A stretch of 64,000 bases of DNA. It comes from Wohlfahrtiimonas chitiniclastica DSM 18708 (lineage in GTDB: Bacteria; Pseudomonadota; Gammaproteobacteria; Cardiobacteriales; Wohlfahrtiimonadaceae). The translations under genes were made by a program, and so were the position numbers. The notes beneath the pieces were generated by a model. That model was not told the DNA's origin. It searched no databases and saw only the letters and a program-made list of their open reading frames with translations. Positions 43,930-50,988 of the stretch are shown one piece after another; the first letter of the stretch is position 1; every line of letters starts with the position of its first letter. The stretch spans positions 182,807 through 246,806 of the forward strand of contig NZ_AQXD01000001.1 in NCBI RefSeq assembly GCF_000375345.1, given 5' to 3'.

Positions 43930-44534
43930 TCAATGCCATCAACAGTCAAGAGATCAAAATGCGCCAATTAGAAGAGAGCGCCCACAATAAGATCTTTGGC
44001 TTTTGGATCTATTTAATGGCCGATGCCATCATCTTTGGCACATTCTTCGCGGTGTTCGTGGTGTTGGTGCGAAATACAACCGATGGACATACGCCACAAA
44101 GTTTATTTGATCTTGGCAATGCTTTTGTGGAGACAATGGCGCTCTTAACAAGTAGCTTAACGTGCGGGCTTGCGATGCTCTCTTTAAATGCAGGGCGCAT
44201 CAAGCAAACTTTGTGGTTATTGGTGGCGACTTTTATCTTTGGGGGGATTTTCCTCACCTTAGAAATTCGTGAGTTCATCGGCTTTATTGACATTGGCGCA
44301 ACCCCCCAAAGCAGTGGATTTTTATCAGGCTTTTTCTCCTTGGTGGGACTCCATGGTTTTCACTTATCCATCGGGATGATTTGGATGCTGGTGATGATGT
44401 TTCAATTGGCGTTGAAAGGCTCAACATTAGAAACACGCACGCGCCTTAAACTCTTTAGCCTCTTTTGGCACTTTTTGGACATCATTTGGATCTGCATTTT
44501 CTCCATCGTCTATTTAATGGGGGTATCACTATGA
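43926..44534 (+). CDS. cyoC: Cytochrome bo3 ubiquinol oxidase subunit III
   Basis: 202-residue five-helix subunit III of the oxidase. Family features include FGFWIYLMADAIIFGTFFAVF near the start and LVGLHGFHLSIGMIWMLVM near the end. Starts inside the cyoB stop (ATGA overlap) and overlaps cyoD in the same way, so translation is coupled along the operon. Confidence 0.97.
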   Translation: MINAINSQEIKMRQLEESAHNKIFGFWIYLMADAIIFGTFFAVFVVLVRNTTDGHTPQSLFDLGNAFVETMALLTSSLTCGLAMLSLNAGRIKQTLWLLVATFIFGGIFLTLEIREFIGFIDIGATPQSSGFLSGFFSLVGLHGFHLSIGMIWMLVMMFQLALKGSTLETRTRLKLFSLFWHFLDIIWICIFSIVYLMGVSL

Positions 44535-44857
44535 CCACAAATAATCGCTCAGATTTGATTCACTATTTGGTGGGTTATGGCTTTTCCATCGCATTGACTT
44601 TAGCGGCGTTTGGCACAGTGGTGTATTTGAAAGACGTGGTGGCCATTGGCTTATTGGCATCGATCATCGCCGTGTGTGGCATCACGCAAATTTTTGTGCA
44701 GATCGTCTATTTCCTACACATCAAAAAATCAGACAATGATGGCTGGAATGTGGCATCTCTGTCATTTACCGGAATCATTTTATTGATCGTCATTGGCGGT
44801 TCAGGTTGGGTGATGTATTACCTACACATGAACATGATGCCAGAATTGCCGATGTGA
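44531..44857 (+). CDS. cyoD: Cytochrome bo3 ubiquinol oxidase subunit IV
   Basis: 108-residue three-helix subunit needed for assembly of the CuB site. LIHYLVGYGFSIALTLAAFGTV and QIFVQIVYFLHIK are family-typical. The ATG at 44531 overlaps the cyoC stop; the longer frame to 44465 is only the cyoC shadow. The TGA stop overlaps the ATG of cyoE. Confidence 0.96.
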   Translation: MTTNNRSDLIHYLVGYGFSIALTLAAFGTVVYLKDVVAIGLLASIIAVCGITQIFVQIVYFLHIKKSDNDGWNVASLSFTGIILLIVIGGSGWVMYYLHMNMMPELPM

Positions 44858-45714
44858 TGCCTATGCGCCCGTATTTAAAGCTCATTAAACATGGCATCAT
44901 TTTGGGCAATTTAATGCCGGTGCTGGCAGGATTTTTGCTGGCATATGGTGCTGTGGGTCAATGGCAGGGCGCGCGTTTACTGTACACTTTGATTGGCATC
45001 ACAGGCGTGATGATTTCTGCCACTGTGTGGAATAACATCATCGACCGTGACATTGATCGGCACATGGCGCGCACGAAAAACCGCCCATTGGTCAATGGTG
45101 AAATTTCGTTAGAAATGGCCGTTGCCATTGCGGTGATTGCATCACTTGTGGGTTTTAGTATGCTGTATGGATTGGTGAATCCACTCAGTGGTCATTTAGC
45201 CATGATTGGCTTTGTGGATTATGTGATTTTGTATTCGCTCTTTTTTAAGCGCAATTCACGGCTTAGCATTGTGGTGGGCAGCATTTCTGGTGCGGTGCCG
45301 CCTTTGGTGGGTTACGTGGCGCTCAAAGGGCAATTAGACATGACGGTGGTGTGTTTATTCATTATCTTTTCGACATGGCAAATAGCGCATTCTTATGCAA
45401 TTGCGCTCTATCGAAAAGCTGATTATTTGGCCACAAACATTCCGATGCCGCCGCTTTTTATCACATTTGAGCGCACACAAATGCGCATGCTTGCTTATGT
45501 CAGTGCCATGATTTTGGCAGTGCTCTATTTAGCAGCCTTTGAGGTGCGAGGTTTTTGGTTGCCAAGCGTAATGGTGATCACGGTTGCCGCTTGGTGGTTC
45601 AGCTTACAGCGCCCGATTCATAAAAGCGAAGAAGCGTGGGGTAAGCAGCAGTTTTTGAATTCTTTGTGGGTGATCATGGCATTGTGTCTATGGATGATGC
45701 TCACAGCCCTTTAG
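44857..45714 (+). CDS. cyoE: Protoheme IX farnesyltransferase (haem O synthase)
   Basis: 285-residue UbiA-type prenyltransferase that adds a farnesyl group to haem b, making the haem o used by CyoB. Metal/prenyl-diphosphate motifs NNIIDRDIDRHMARTKNRPL near residue 70 (Asp-rich) are intact. Eight to nine hydrophobic segments. Start taken at the ATG overlapping cyoD (TGATG); an ATG two codons later is possible. Last cyo gene; the VOC gene follows after 9 bases and may share the transcript. Confidence 0.95.
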   Translation: MPMRPYLKLIKHGIILGNLMPVLAGFLLAYGAVGQWQGARLLYTLIGITGVMISATVWNNIIDRDIDRHMARTKNRPLVNGEISLEMAVAIAVIASLVGFSMLYGLVNPLSGHLAMIGFVDYVILYSLFFKRNSRLSIVVGSISGAVPPLVGYVALKGQLDMTVVCLFIIFSTWQIAHSYAIALYRKADYLATNIPMPPLFITFERTQMRMLAYVSAMILAVLYLAAFEVRGFWLPSVMVITVAAWWFSLQRPIHKSEEAWGKQQFLNSLWVIMALCLWMMLTAL

Positions 45715-45723
45715 GAGGAAACG

Positions 45724-46296
45724 ATGACAGAACGATTGACGACGGTTCAATGTGCAAAAGATGCCTTTGGTGAATTGCCAAGAGGGATTCATCACTTAGG
45801 TGTGACGGTCCCGGACATTGATGCCGCCACGACATTTTTCCGTAAAGCCCTCGGGGCAAAGTGGTGTTATGACGGTTTAACCTTACAAGATGAACCGCGC
45901 GGTGGGCAAATTGTTGAGTTGCAATTAGGTTTGCCAAAGGGCGCGAAGATCATTCGTCAGCGCATGCTCAGAATTGGCAACGGACCGGGGCTTGAGCTCT
46001 TTGAAATTAAAGCGCTGGAGCAGCGTAAGCCTTTGCGTTTGTGTGACTTTGGCATCAATCACATGGCGCTTTATTGTGATGATCTAGAAGCCTGTGTGGC
46101 GCGCATTCAAGCCGCAGGCGGGCAGTTATTGGATCAGATCCATGGCAATTCGCGCCATGAAGACAGCGAAGGCAATGGCAGTATTTATGCATTGTCGCCT
46201 TGGGGCATGTTGATTGAACTGCAATCGATTCCGAATGGTTATTATTATGATGAAGACTCCGAAGCCACCGCATGGCTGCCGCAGCGGCGCGGGTAA
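45724..46296 (+). CDS. VOC (glyoxalase/dioxygenase superfamily) protein
   Basis: 190-residue vicinal-oxygen-chelate protein with a first betaalphabeta-betabetabeta module (IHHLGVTVPDIDAATTFFRKALGAKW) and a second (FGINHMALYCDDLEACVARIQAAGGQLL...WGMLIELQSIPNG). Conserved His and Glu positions that bind a divalent metal in glyoxalase-like enzymes are present (IHHLGV, GLELFEI, NHMALY, LIELQS). Reaction unknown; the family includes lactoylglutathione lyases and ring-cleaving dioxygenases. AGGAGGAAACG gives a strong ribosome binding site right behind cyoE. Confidence 0.85.
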   Translation: MTERLTTVQCAKDAFGELPRGIHHLGVTVPDIDAATTFFRKALGAKWCYDGLTLQDEPRGGQIVELQLGLPKGAKIIRQRMLRIGNGPGLELFEIKALEQRKPLRLCDFGINHMALYCDDLEACVARIQAAGGQLLDQIHGNSRHEDSEGNGSIYALSPWGMLIELQSIPNGYYYDEDSEATAWLPQRRG

Positions 46297-46393
46297 AGTG
46301 GCAAAACTTTGACATTTATCAATGTTTTCAGATGTGGTATCATGCGCGCGAGTGAGGATTCATCCCCACATCGATACTATTGAAGGAGTTTAT

Positions 46394-46885
46394 ATGCGTT
46401 TAAAAAGTTTATTATTGTGTGTGCCATTTGCTTTGAGTTTAGCAGCTGCGGATACAAAAGCAGAAGCAGTGATCACACATAAAATGGACAATTTCCCAAT
46501 TGCTGAATCTGTAGAGATCAATGCGGGCAAAGACATCATCTTTTTAAGTGGCAAAGTGCCAACAAAAAAAGCTGCCGATTTACCAAATGCAGAATTGGCA
46601 TCTTACGGTAACACAGAAGAGCAAACCATCAATGTGTTAGAACAAATCCAAGCGCATTTGGCTCAATTAGGCTTAAGCATGGAAGATGTGGTTAAAATGC
46701 AAGTGTTCTTAGTGGGCGGCGAAGAAACTGACGGCACAATGGATTTTAAAGGCTTCATGGATGGCTATACCAAATTCTTTGATGGCAAAAGCAGCAAATT
46801 ACCCGCGCGTTCTGCATTTCAGGTGGCGAAGTTAGCAAACCCTGCATGGCGTGTAGAAATCGAAGTGACTGCGGTTCGTCCGTAA
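46394..46885 (+). CDS. RidA/YjgF family protein with signal peptide
   Basis: 163-residue RidA-family protein. RidA hydrolyses reactive enamine/imine intermediates such as 2-aminoacrylate. The family core runs from about residue 35 to the end, with GKVPTKKAADLP, EEQTINVLEQIQAHLAQLGLSMEDVVKMQVFLV and LPARSAFQVAKLANPAWRVEIE; the Arg in PARSAF is the catalytic position. Unlike cytosolic RidA it carries an N-terminal signal peptide (MRLKSLLLCVPFALSLAAADTKA), so it should act in the periplasm. Start at ATG 46394 is fixed by GAAGGAG; the upstream frame to 46322 is unsupported. Own terminator. Confidence 0.9.
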   Translation: MRLKSLLLCVPFALSLAAADTKAEAVITHKMDNFPIAESVEINAGKDIIFLSGKVPTKKAADLPNAELASYGNTEEQTINVLEQIQAHLAQLGLSMEDVVKMQVFLVGGEETDGTMDFKGFMDGYTKFFDGKSSKLPARSAFQVAKLANPAWRVEIEVTAVRP

Positions 46886-46895
46886 GCATTCGATG

Positions 46896-46925
46896 AAAAA
46901 GCCTTGGGACGCCAAGGCTTTTTTT
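46896..46925 (+). terminator. Bidirectional intrinsic terminator
   Basis: Stem AAAAAGCCTTGG pairing with CCAAGGCTTTTT around a 4-base loop. Serves the RidA gene and the converging hydrolase gene ending at 46937. Confidence 0.92.
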
Positions 46926-46936
46926 ATGCCTAAAAT

Positions 46937-47722
46937 TTAAGGCGCATCCACTTTTGATAAGAATTGATCGATGGCGCGCACCACAGCATCGGTTTTTTGT
47001 GCATGCACCCAATGACCTGCGCCTGCAATCACTTTTGCCTGCACATTTGGCAATTGCGCGGTGATCGCGGCTTGATCTTTACGGGAGACATACGGTGAAT
47101 CACCGCCCACAATGAATAAACAAGCACCGTTCCATGGGGCAATGGTTTCCCAACCCACGATGTTCGCGTATTGATTCTCTAAAACAGGCACATTAAATTT
47201 CCATTCACCTTTGCCCGCGCGAAAGGATTTTAATAAAAACTGAATCACAAAGGGCTCGTCTAAATATTCAGCCATCGCAGCTGCAGCGATTTTACGATCC
47301 GTAATGCCTTGAGCACTCACGGCTTTGAGGGCAGCAAAAATCTCACTGTGACGATTTTCTTGATAAGCAACGGGCGCAACATCAATCACGATTAAAGCCG
47401 TAATGCGATCATTCATCATTTCTGTCATGCGCATGGCGATTTTTCCGCCCATTGAATGGCCAATGATGATGGCTTTTTCCACATTGAGGTGATCAAGCAG
47501 TGCCACGACATCTTTTGCCATCTCGCCATAATTCATGACATCTGTGTGAAAAGATTCGCCATGATTGCGCACATCCACTTGAATGGTGGTGTAATCAGCA
47601 AGGGCACGGGCGATCATGCCAAGGTTGTTCATGTCCCCAAATAGACCATGAATGAGCACAATCGGGGTGGCATGTCGAGGATTGTCCGGCTGCGTGATTT
47701 TATGATTGAGTAATGTATGCAT
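46937..47722 (-). CDS. Alpha/beta hydrolase (YbfF-like esterase)
   Basis: 261-residue alpha/beta-fold hydrolase. HGLFGDMNNLGM holds the oxyanion-hole HG motif, VDVRNHGES follows, the nucleophile Ser is in IGHSMGGK near residue 92, the acid probably in ESFVVGGDSP-like IVGGDSPYV, and the catalytic His in GAGHWVHAQ near the C-terminus. This layout is that of E. coli YbfF, an esterase with preference for acyl-CoA or short esters in vitro. Physiological substrate unknown. Monocistronic on the minus strand. Confidence 0.9.
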   Translation of the reverse strand: MHTLLNHKITQPDNPRHATPIVLIHGLFGDMNNLGMIARALADYTTIQVDVRNHGESFHTDVMNYGEMAKDVVALLDHLNVEKAIIIGHSMGGKIAMRMTEMMNDRITALIVIDVAPVAYQENRHSEIFAALKAVSAQGITDRKIAAAAMAEYLDEPFVIQFLLKSFRAGKGEWKFNVPVLENQYANIVGWETIAPWNGACLFIVGGDSPYVSRKDQAAITAQLPNVQAKVIAGAGHWVHAQKTDAVVRAIDQFLSKVDAP

Positions 47723-47834
47723 AATTGTGTTTAAAATGAAGGATTATGGCAGAATTCTAACATAATGCATCACAATGGCGCATTATGCTCTATGCTTTAA
47801 CCATGATTCATCCACAATAAAGAAAGATAGAATA

Positions 47835-49079
47835 ATGAATAGTACAGTCATCATATTTTTATTGGTTTACACCGTTATGGCGTTAGGGAAGTTTCCGGGG
47901 CTCAAACTCGATCGCACGGGCGCTGCGCTTGTTGGCGCGCTTGCCATGTTGGTGATGGGCGCAATCAGCGGTCAAGAAGCATGGAATGCCATCAGTTATC
48001 CAAGTTTAGGCTTATTGTTTGGTTTAATGGTGGTGTCGGGCGCTTTTGGCGTGTCAGGCTTTTACCGCTTTGCAGCCGAGCGCGTGGCGACGTTAAAAGT
48101 GAGTCCGCCAAAATTACTGGCCATTTTGATTGTAGTGTCGGGCGTTTTATCCTCAGTGTTAACGAATGATGTTGTGGTGGTGGCAATGACGCCACTGTTG
48201 ATTGCAGTGACATTGTCGCGTGGTTTAAACCCGGTGCCATTTGTGTTGGCATTCTGCTTTGCTGCGAATACAGGATCAGCGGGCACATTGATCGGTAGCC
48301 CACAAAATATGATCATTGCACAGCAGTTAGAACTCTCATTCACAGGATTGTTAAAGGTTGCAGGCGTGCCTGCTGTATTGTCACTGTTGATTGTGTGGGC
48401 GGCGATTGTGCTCATTTATCGTAATCGTTGGGATCTGCCGCCGTTTTATCGTAAAAGCCATGACACATCGCCGAATGTTGCGGTGCTCAATACCGTAGAA
48501 ACCATTAAAGCGAGCATCGTGACAGTGGCAGTGATCATCGCCTTTATGCTCAATATTTGGCCGCAAGCGATTGTGGCACTTGCAGGTGCGGCGGTGTTGC
48601 TGATGAATCGCAAAATCTCTTCCCAAGATGTGTTAAAAGAGGTGGATTATAGTTTGCTCATTTTGATCATGAGTCTATTTGTGGTCAATGCGGCGATGGC
48701 AAAAACAGGTTTACCACAAGCATTGCTCGGTGATTTAAAGGCCATTGGTTTGAATCTCAATGATCCTTTATCCCTCTTTTTCTCAAGCGCTGTATTGAGC
48801 AACATTGTGGGCAACAATCCTGCGGTGATGCTTCTTGCGCCTTATGTTCATGTGGGCAGCAATGCCGATGTGTTAGGTGCTGCTTTAGTGCTTGGCACAG
48901 GATTTTCCAGCAATTTAATCGTGTTTGGCAGTTTAGCCGGCATCATTGCCGTGGAGGAGAGCGCAAAATATGGCATCATGATCTCTTTTAAAGAGTTTGC
49001 CAAAGCGGGCGTTCCCGTCGCATGCATTTGCTTAGCGATGGCGGCGGCATGGATTGTTCTGTTAACTTTCATCCATTAG
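47835..49079 (+). CDS. SLC13/ArsB-type anion permease
   Basis: 414-residue polytopic permease of the ion transporter superfamily (ArsB, NhaD, CitM, SLC13 relatives). About eleven hydrophobic segments; duplicated signatures TNDVVVVAMTPLLIAV and ANTGSAGTLIGSPQNMIIA in the first half and SNIVGNNPAVMLLAP with GTGFSSNLIVFGSLAGIIAVEE in the second. Substrate cannot be assigned; an oxyanion or di/tricarboxylate is likely. ATG 47835 selected; the frame extends to 47775 without a ribosome binding site. The next gene begins 8 bases downstream. Confidence 0.88.
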   Translation: MNSTVIIFLLVYTVMALGKFPGLKLDRTGAALVGALAMLVMGAISGQEAWNAISYPSLGLLFGLMVVSGAFGVSGFYRFAAERVATLKVSPPKLLAILIVVSGVLSSVLTNDVVVVAMTPLLIAVTLSRGLNPVPFVLAFCFAANTGSAGTLIGSPQNMIIAQQLELSFTGLLKVAGVPAVLSLLIVWAAIVLIYRNRWDLPPFYRKSHDTSPNVAVLNTVETIKASIVTVAVIIAFMLNIWPQAIVALAGAAVLLMNRKISSQDVLKEVDYSLLILIMSLFVVNAAMAKTGLPQALLGDLKAIGLNLNDPLSLFFSSAVLSNIVGNNPAVMLLAPYVHVGSNADVLGAALVLGTGFSSNLIVFGSLAGIIAVEESAKYGIMISFKEFAKAGVPVACICLAMAAAWIVLLTFIH

Positions 49080-49087
49080 GAGGCAAT

Positions 49088-49432
49088 ATGTTGCATTTAA
49101 TCACGCATTATACGGTGCTTGCACTCAATGTTTTTTCCATCGCCATTTTGCTTGTGGGCGTGATCAAAGCCTTTTTTGGTTTCATTATCAATGAAGGCAA
49201 GGGCGGTGATCGCTTTGATGTGGCCTCTAAAAATAACCACATTAAAATCTATTTAGGCTCGTACATTTTATTGAGTTTAGAGGTGTTGATTGCCTCAGAC
49301 ATCATCGAAACCATCATGAATCCGAGTTTAGATGACATTTTAGTGCTTGCTGGCATTGTGGTGATTCGTACAACCATTTCTTACTTTTTAGGCAAAGAGA
49401 TTGAAGTGGCGGAAAAAGAGCGCACATCTTAA
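49088..49432 (+). CDS. DUF1622 membrane protein
   Basis: 114-residue DUF1622 protein with three predicted transmembrane helices (LNVFSIAILLVGVIKAFFGF, YILLSLEVLIASDIIETI, ILVLAGIVVIRTTISYFLG). Function unknown. The ribosome binding site TAGGAGG overlaps the stop of the permease gene, so the two are cotranscribed; a functional link between them is possible but unproven. Confidence 0.87.
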   Translation: MLHLITHYTVLALNVFSIAILLVGVIKAFFGFIINEGKGGDRFDVASKNNHIKIYLGSYILLSLEVLIASDIIETIMNPSLDDILVLAGIVVIRTTISYFLGKEIEVAEKERTS

Positions 49433-49434
49433 GT

Positions 49435-49477
49435 CAAAGTTATCCTAGGTTATCCACATCTTCTGTGGATAACTTTG
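49435..49477. promoter_or_regulatory. Nested inverted DnaA boxes upstream of the division cluster
   Basis: Two perfect DnaA boxes face each other: TTATCCACA (49450-49458) and TGTGGATAA (49464-49472), inside a 10-bp inverted repeat with a 5-base spacer. A further outer pair, CAAAGTTATCC (49435-49445) and GGATAACTTTG (49467-49477), adds a partial third box (TTATCC at 49440). No T-tract follows, so a terminator role is less likely. Probable DnaA binding cluster; whether it regulates transcription or titrates DnaA is unknown. Confidence 0.75.
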
Positions 49478-49501
49478 TGAAAAACTCATGAAATTCCCCT
49501 C

Positions 49502-49528
49502 AAAACCCCATGCAATATTGGGGTTTTT
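49502..49528 (+). terminator. Intrinsic terminator
   Basis: 9-bp stem AAAACCCCA/TGGGGTTTT with an 8-base loop; T-tract follows. Ends the permease-DUF1622 transcript and separates it from the division cluster. Confidence 0.85.
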
Positions 49529-49651
49529 GGGTATGGTTTTTAAAAAAATAATTTAAATTCAAAGAGATGAATGTAATGGCATTGCAGCTGCATGGAATGT
49601 GGCGTTGTGCACAAATGAGGTGCGCAATAATGATGCAGCCAAGGCGGCGCT

Positions 49652-49709
49652 TGGAAATAAGAGTGGAAATAAGAGTGGAAAAAAGTGGGGAAAAGTGGTA
49701 AAAGTATGG
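49652..49709 (+). promoter_or_regulatory. MraZ-box-like tandem TGG repeats before rsmH
   Basis: Six TGG elements start at 49652, 49664, 49676, 49686, 49696 and 49707. The first units are 12-bp repeats of TGGAAATAAGAG, the later ones 10-bp units (GTGGAAAAAA, GTGGGGAAAA, GTGGTAAAAG). MraZ represses the division cluster in other bacteria by binding direct TGGG-type repeats with 10-bp spacing just upstream of mraZ, so position and periodicity fit. No mraZ gene lies between here and rsmH. Confidence 0.6.
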
Positions 49710-49738
49710 CATAAAACTATATTTGGATCGATTTTTTC

Positions 49739-50665
49739 ATGTCAGAGTTTCAGCACGTTTCCGTTCTTTTAAATGAGGCGATTAATGCGCTCAATATTCA
49801 ACCTGCCGGCGTCTACGTGGATGGGACATTTGGCCGCGGCGGTCATTCCTCTGAAATCCTAAAACGATTGACAGCAGGACACTTAATCAGCATTGATCGC
49901 GACCCAACGGCGCAAGCCTGTGCCAAAGAGCGTTTTAAAGGGGCTGAAAATTTCACATTTTTTGCCGGCTGCATGAGTGATATTAAAGCGGCGGTGGCTT
50001 CTGCACATTTTGAAAAAGTCGATGGTGTATTGTTAGACATTGGTGTGTCATCACCTCAATTAGATGATGCAGAACGTGGCTTTAGCTTTATGAAAGATGG
50101 CCCGCTTGACATGCGCATGGACCCAACCTCTGGCATCAGTGCAGCGACATGGGTGGCAACGAGTGATTTTGCCACGATGGCCAGCGTCTTTCGTGAATTT
50201 GGGGAAGAGCGTTTTGCGGGTAAAATTGCCGGTCACATCATTAAATGCCGCGAGCTTGCCCCGATTGAAACCACTCATCAATTGGCAGAGATCATCTCAG
50301 AAGCGGTGCCTTTTAAAGATAAACATAAACACCCGGCAACACGTGTGTTTCAAGCCATTCGCATTGCCGTCAATGAAGAGCTGACGGAGCTGAGCCAAAC
50401 CTTAAATGCCGCCTATGATTTATTAAATCCTGGGGGTCGTTTAGTGGTGATCAGCTTCCACTCATTAGAGGATCGCATCGTGAAAAACTTCATGAATCAC
50501 CATGCGAAACCGAAAGATTTATTGCCAGATTTACCTGTGGCGCAGTTTGTGTCTGAGCCCACACTTAAATTGATCGGCAAACCTGTGAAAGCGAGCGATG
50601 AAGAGTCGCGTCATAATCCTCGGGCCAGAAGTGCCATCATGCGTATAGCGGAGAAATTACCGTGA
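49739..50665 (+). CDS. rsmH: 16S rRNA (cytosine(1402)-N(4))-methyltransferase
   Basis: 308-residue MraW/RsmH, which methylates C1402 in the ribosomal P site using S-adenosylmethionine. Motifs: HVSVLLNEAI, DGTFGRGGHS (SAM-binding), LDIGVSSPQLDDAERGFSF and HSLEDRIVK. First gene of the division/cell wall cluster in this genome; mraZ, which normally precedes it, is absent. The stop overlaps the GTG start of ftsL. Confidence 0.97.
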   Translation: MSEFQHVSVLLNEAINALNIQPAGVYVDGTFGRGGHSSEILKRLTAGHLISIDRDPTAQACAKERFKGAENFTFFAGCMSDIKAAVASAHFEKVDGVLLDIGVSSPQLDDAERGFSFMKDGPLDMRMDPTSGISAATWVATSDFATMASVFREFGEERFAGKIAGHIIKCRELAPIETTHQLAEIISEAVPFKDKHKHPATRVFQAIRIAVNEELTELSQTLNAAYDLLNPGGRLVVISFHSLEDRIVKNFMNHHAKPKDLLPDLPVAQFVSEPTLKLIGKPVKASDEESRHNPRARSAIMRIAEKLP

Positions 50666-50985
50666 ATATCACAAAAAGTTTGGTGATTTTGTGTGGTTTA
50701 GCGCTCATTGCTGTGGGAATGTTAAAAATTCACACCACACAAGAGCATCGTCATTTATGGCATCAGTACGAAAAAGCACTGACGCAAAAAATGGACTACG
50801 ATACAGAGTGGAACAAACTCAAGTTAGAAGAGAGCATGTTGATCACAGCGGTGTTGATGGACAAAACGATCCGTGATCGCTTGAACATGGTATTACCTAA
50901 ACAAGAGAGCATCGTCTATGTGACAGAGAAAAAGACTGCAACATTGGTGAGTGCTCAAAATGATAAAGATCGTTACATTCAATAA
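50662..50985 (+). CDS. ftsL: Cell division protein FtsL
   Basis: 107-residue bitopic protein: short cytoplasmic start, one transmembrane helix (LVILCGLALIAVGMLKI), then a periplasmic coiled coil (EHRHLWHQYEKALTQKMDYDTEWNKLKLEE). Works with FtsB and FtsQ in the divisome to activate FtsW-FtsI. Identified by size, topology and position between rsmH and ftsI, since FtsL sequences diverge strongly. GTG start inside the rsmH stop. Confidence 0.9.
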   Translation: MNITKSLVILCGLALIAVGMLKIHTTQEHRHLWHQYEKALTQKMDYDTEWNKLKLEESMLITAVLMDKTIRDRLNMVLPKQESIVYVTEKKTATLVSAQNDKDRYIQ

Positions 50986-50988
50986 TTC

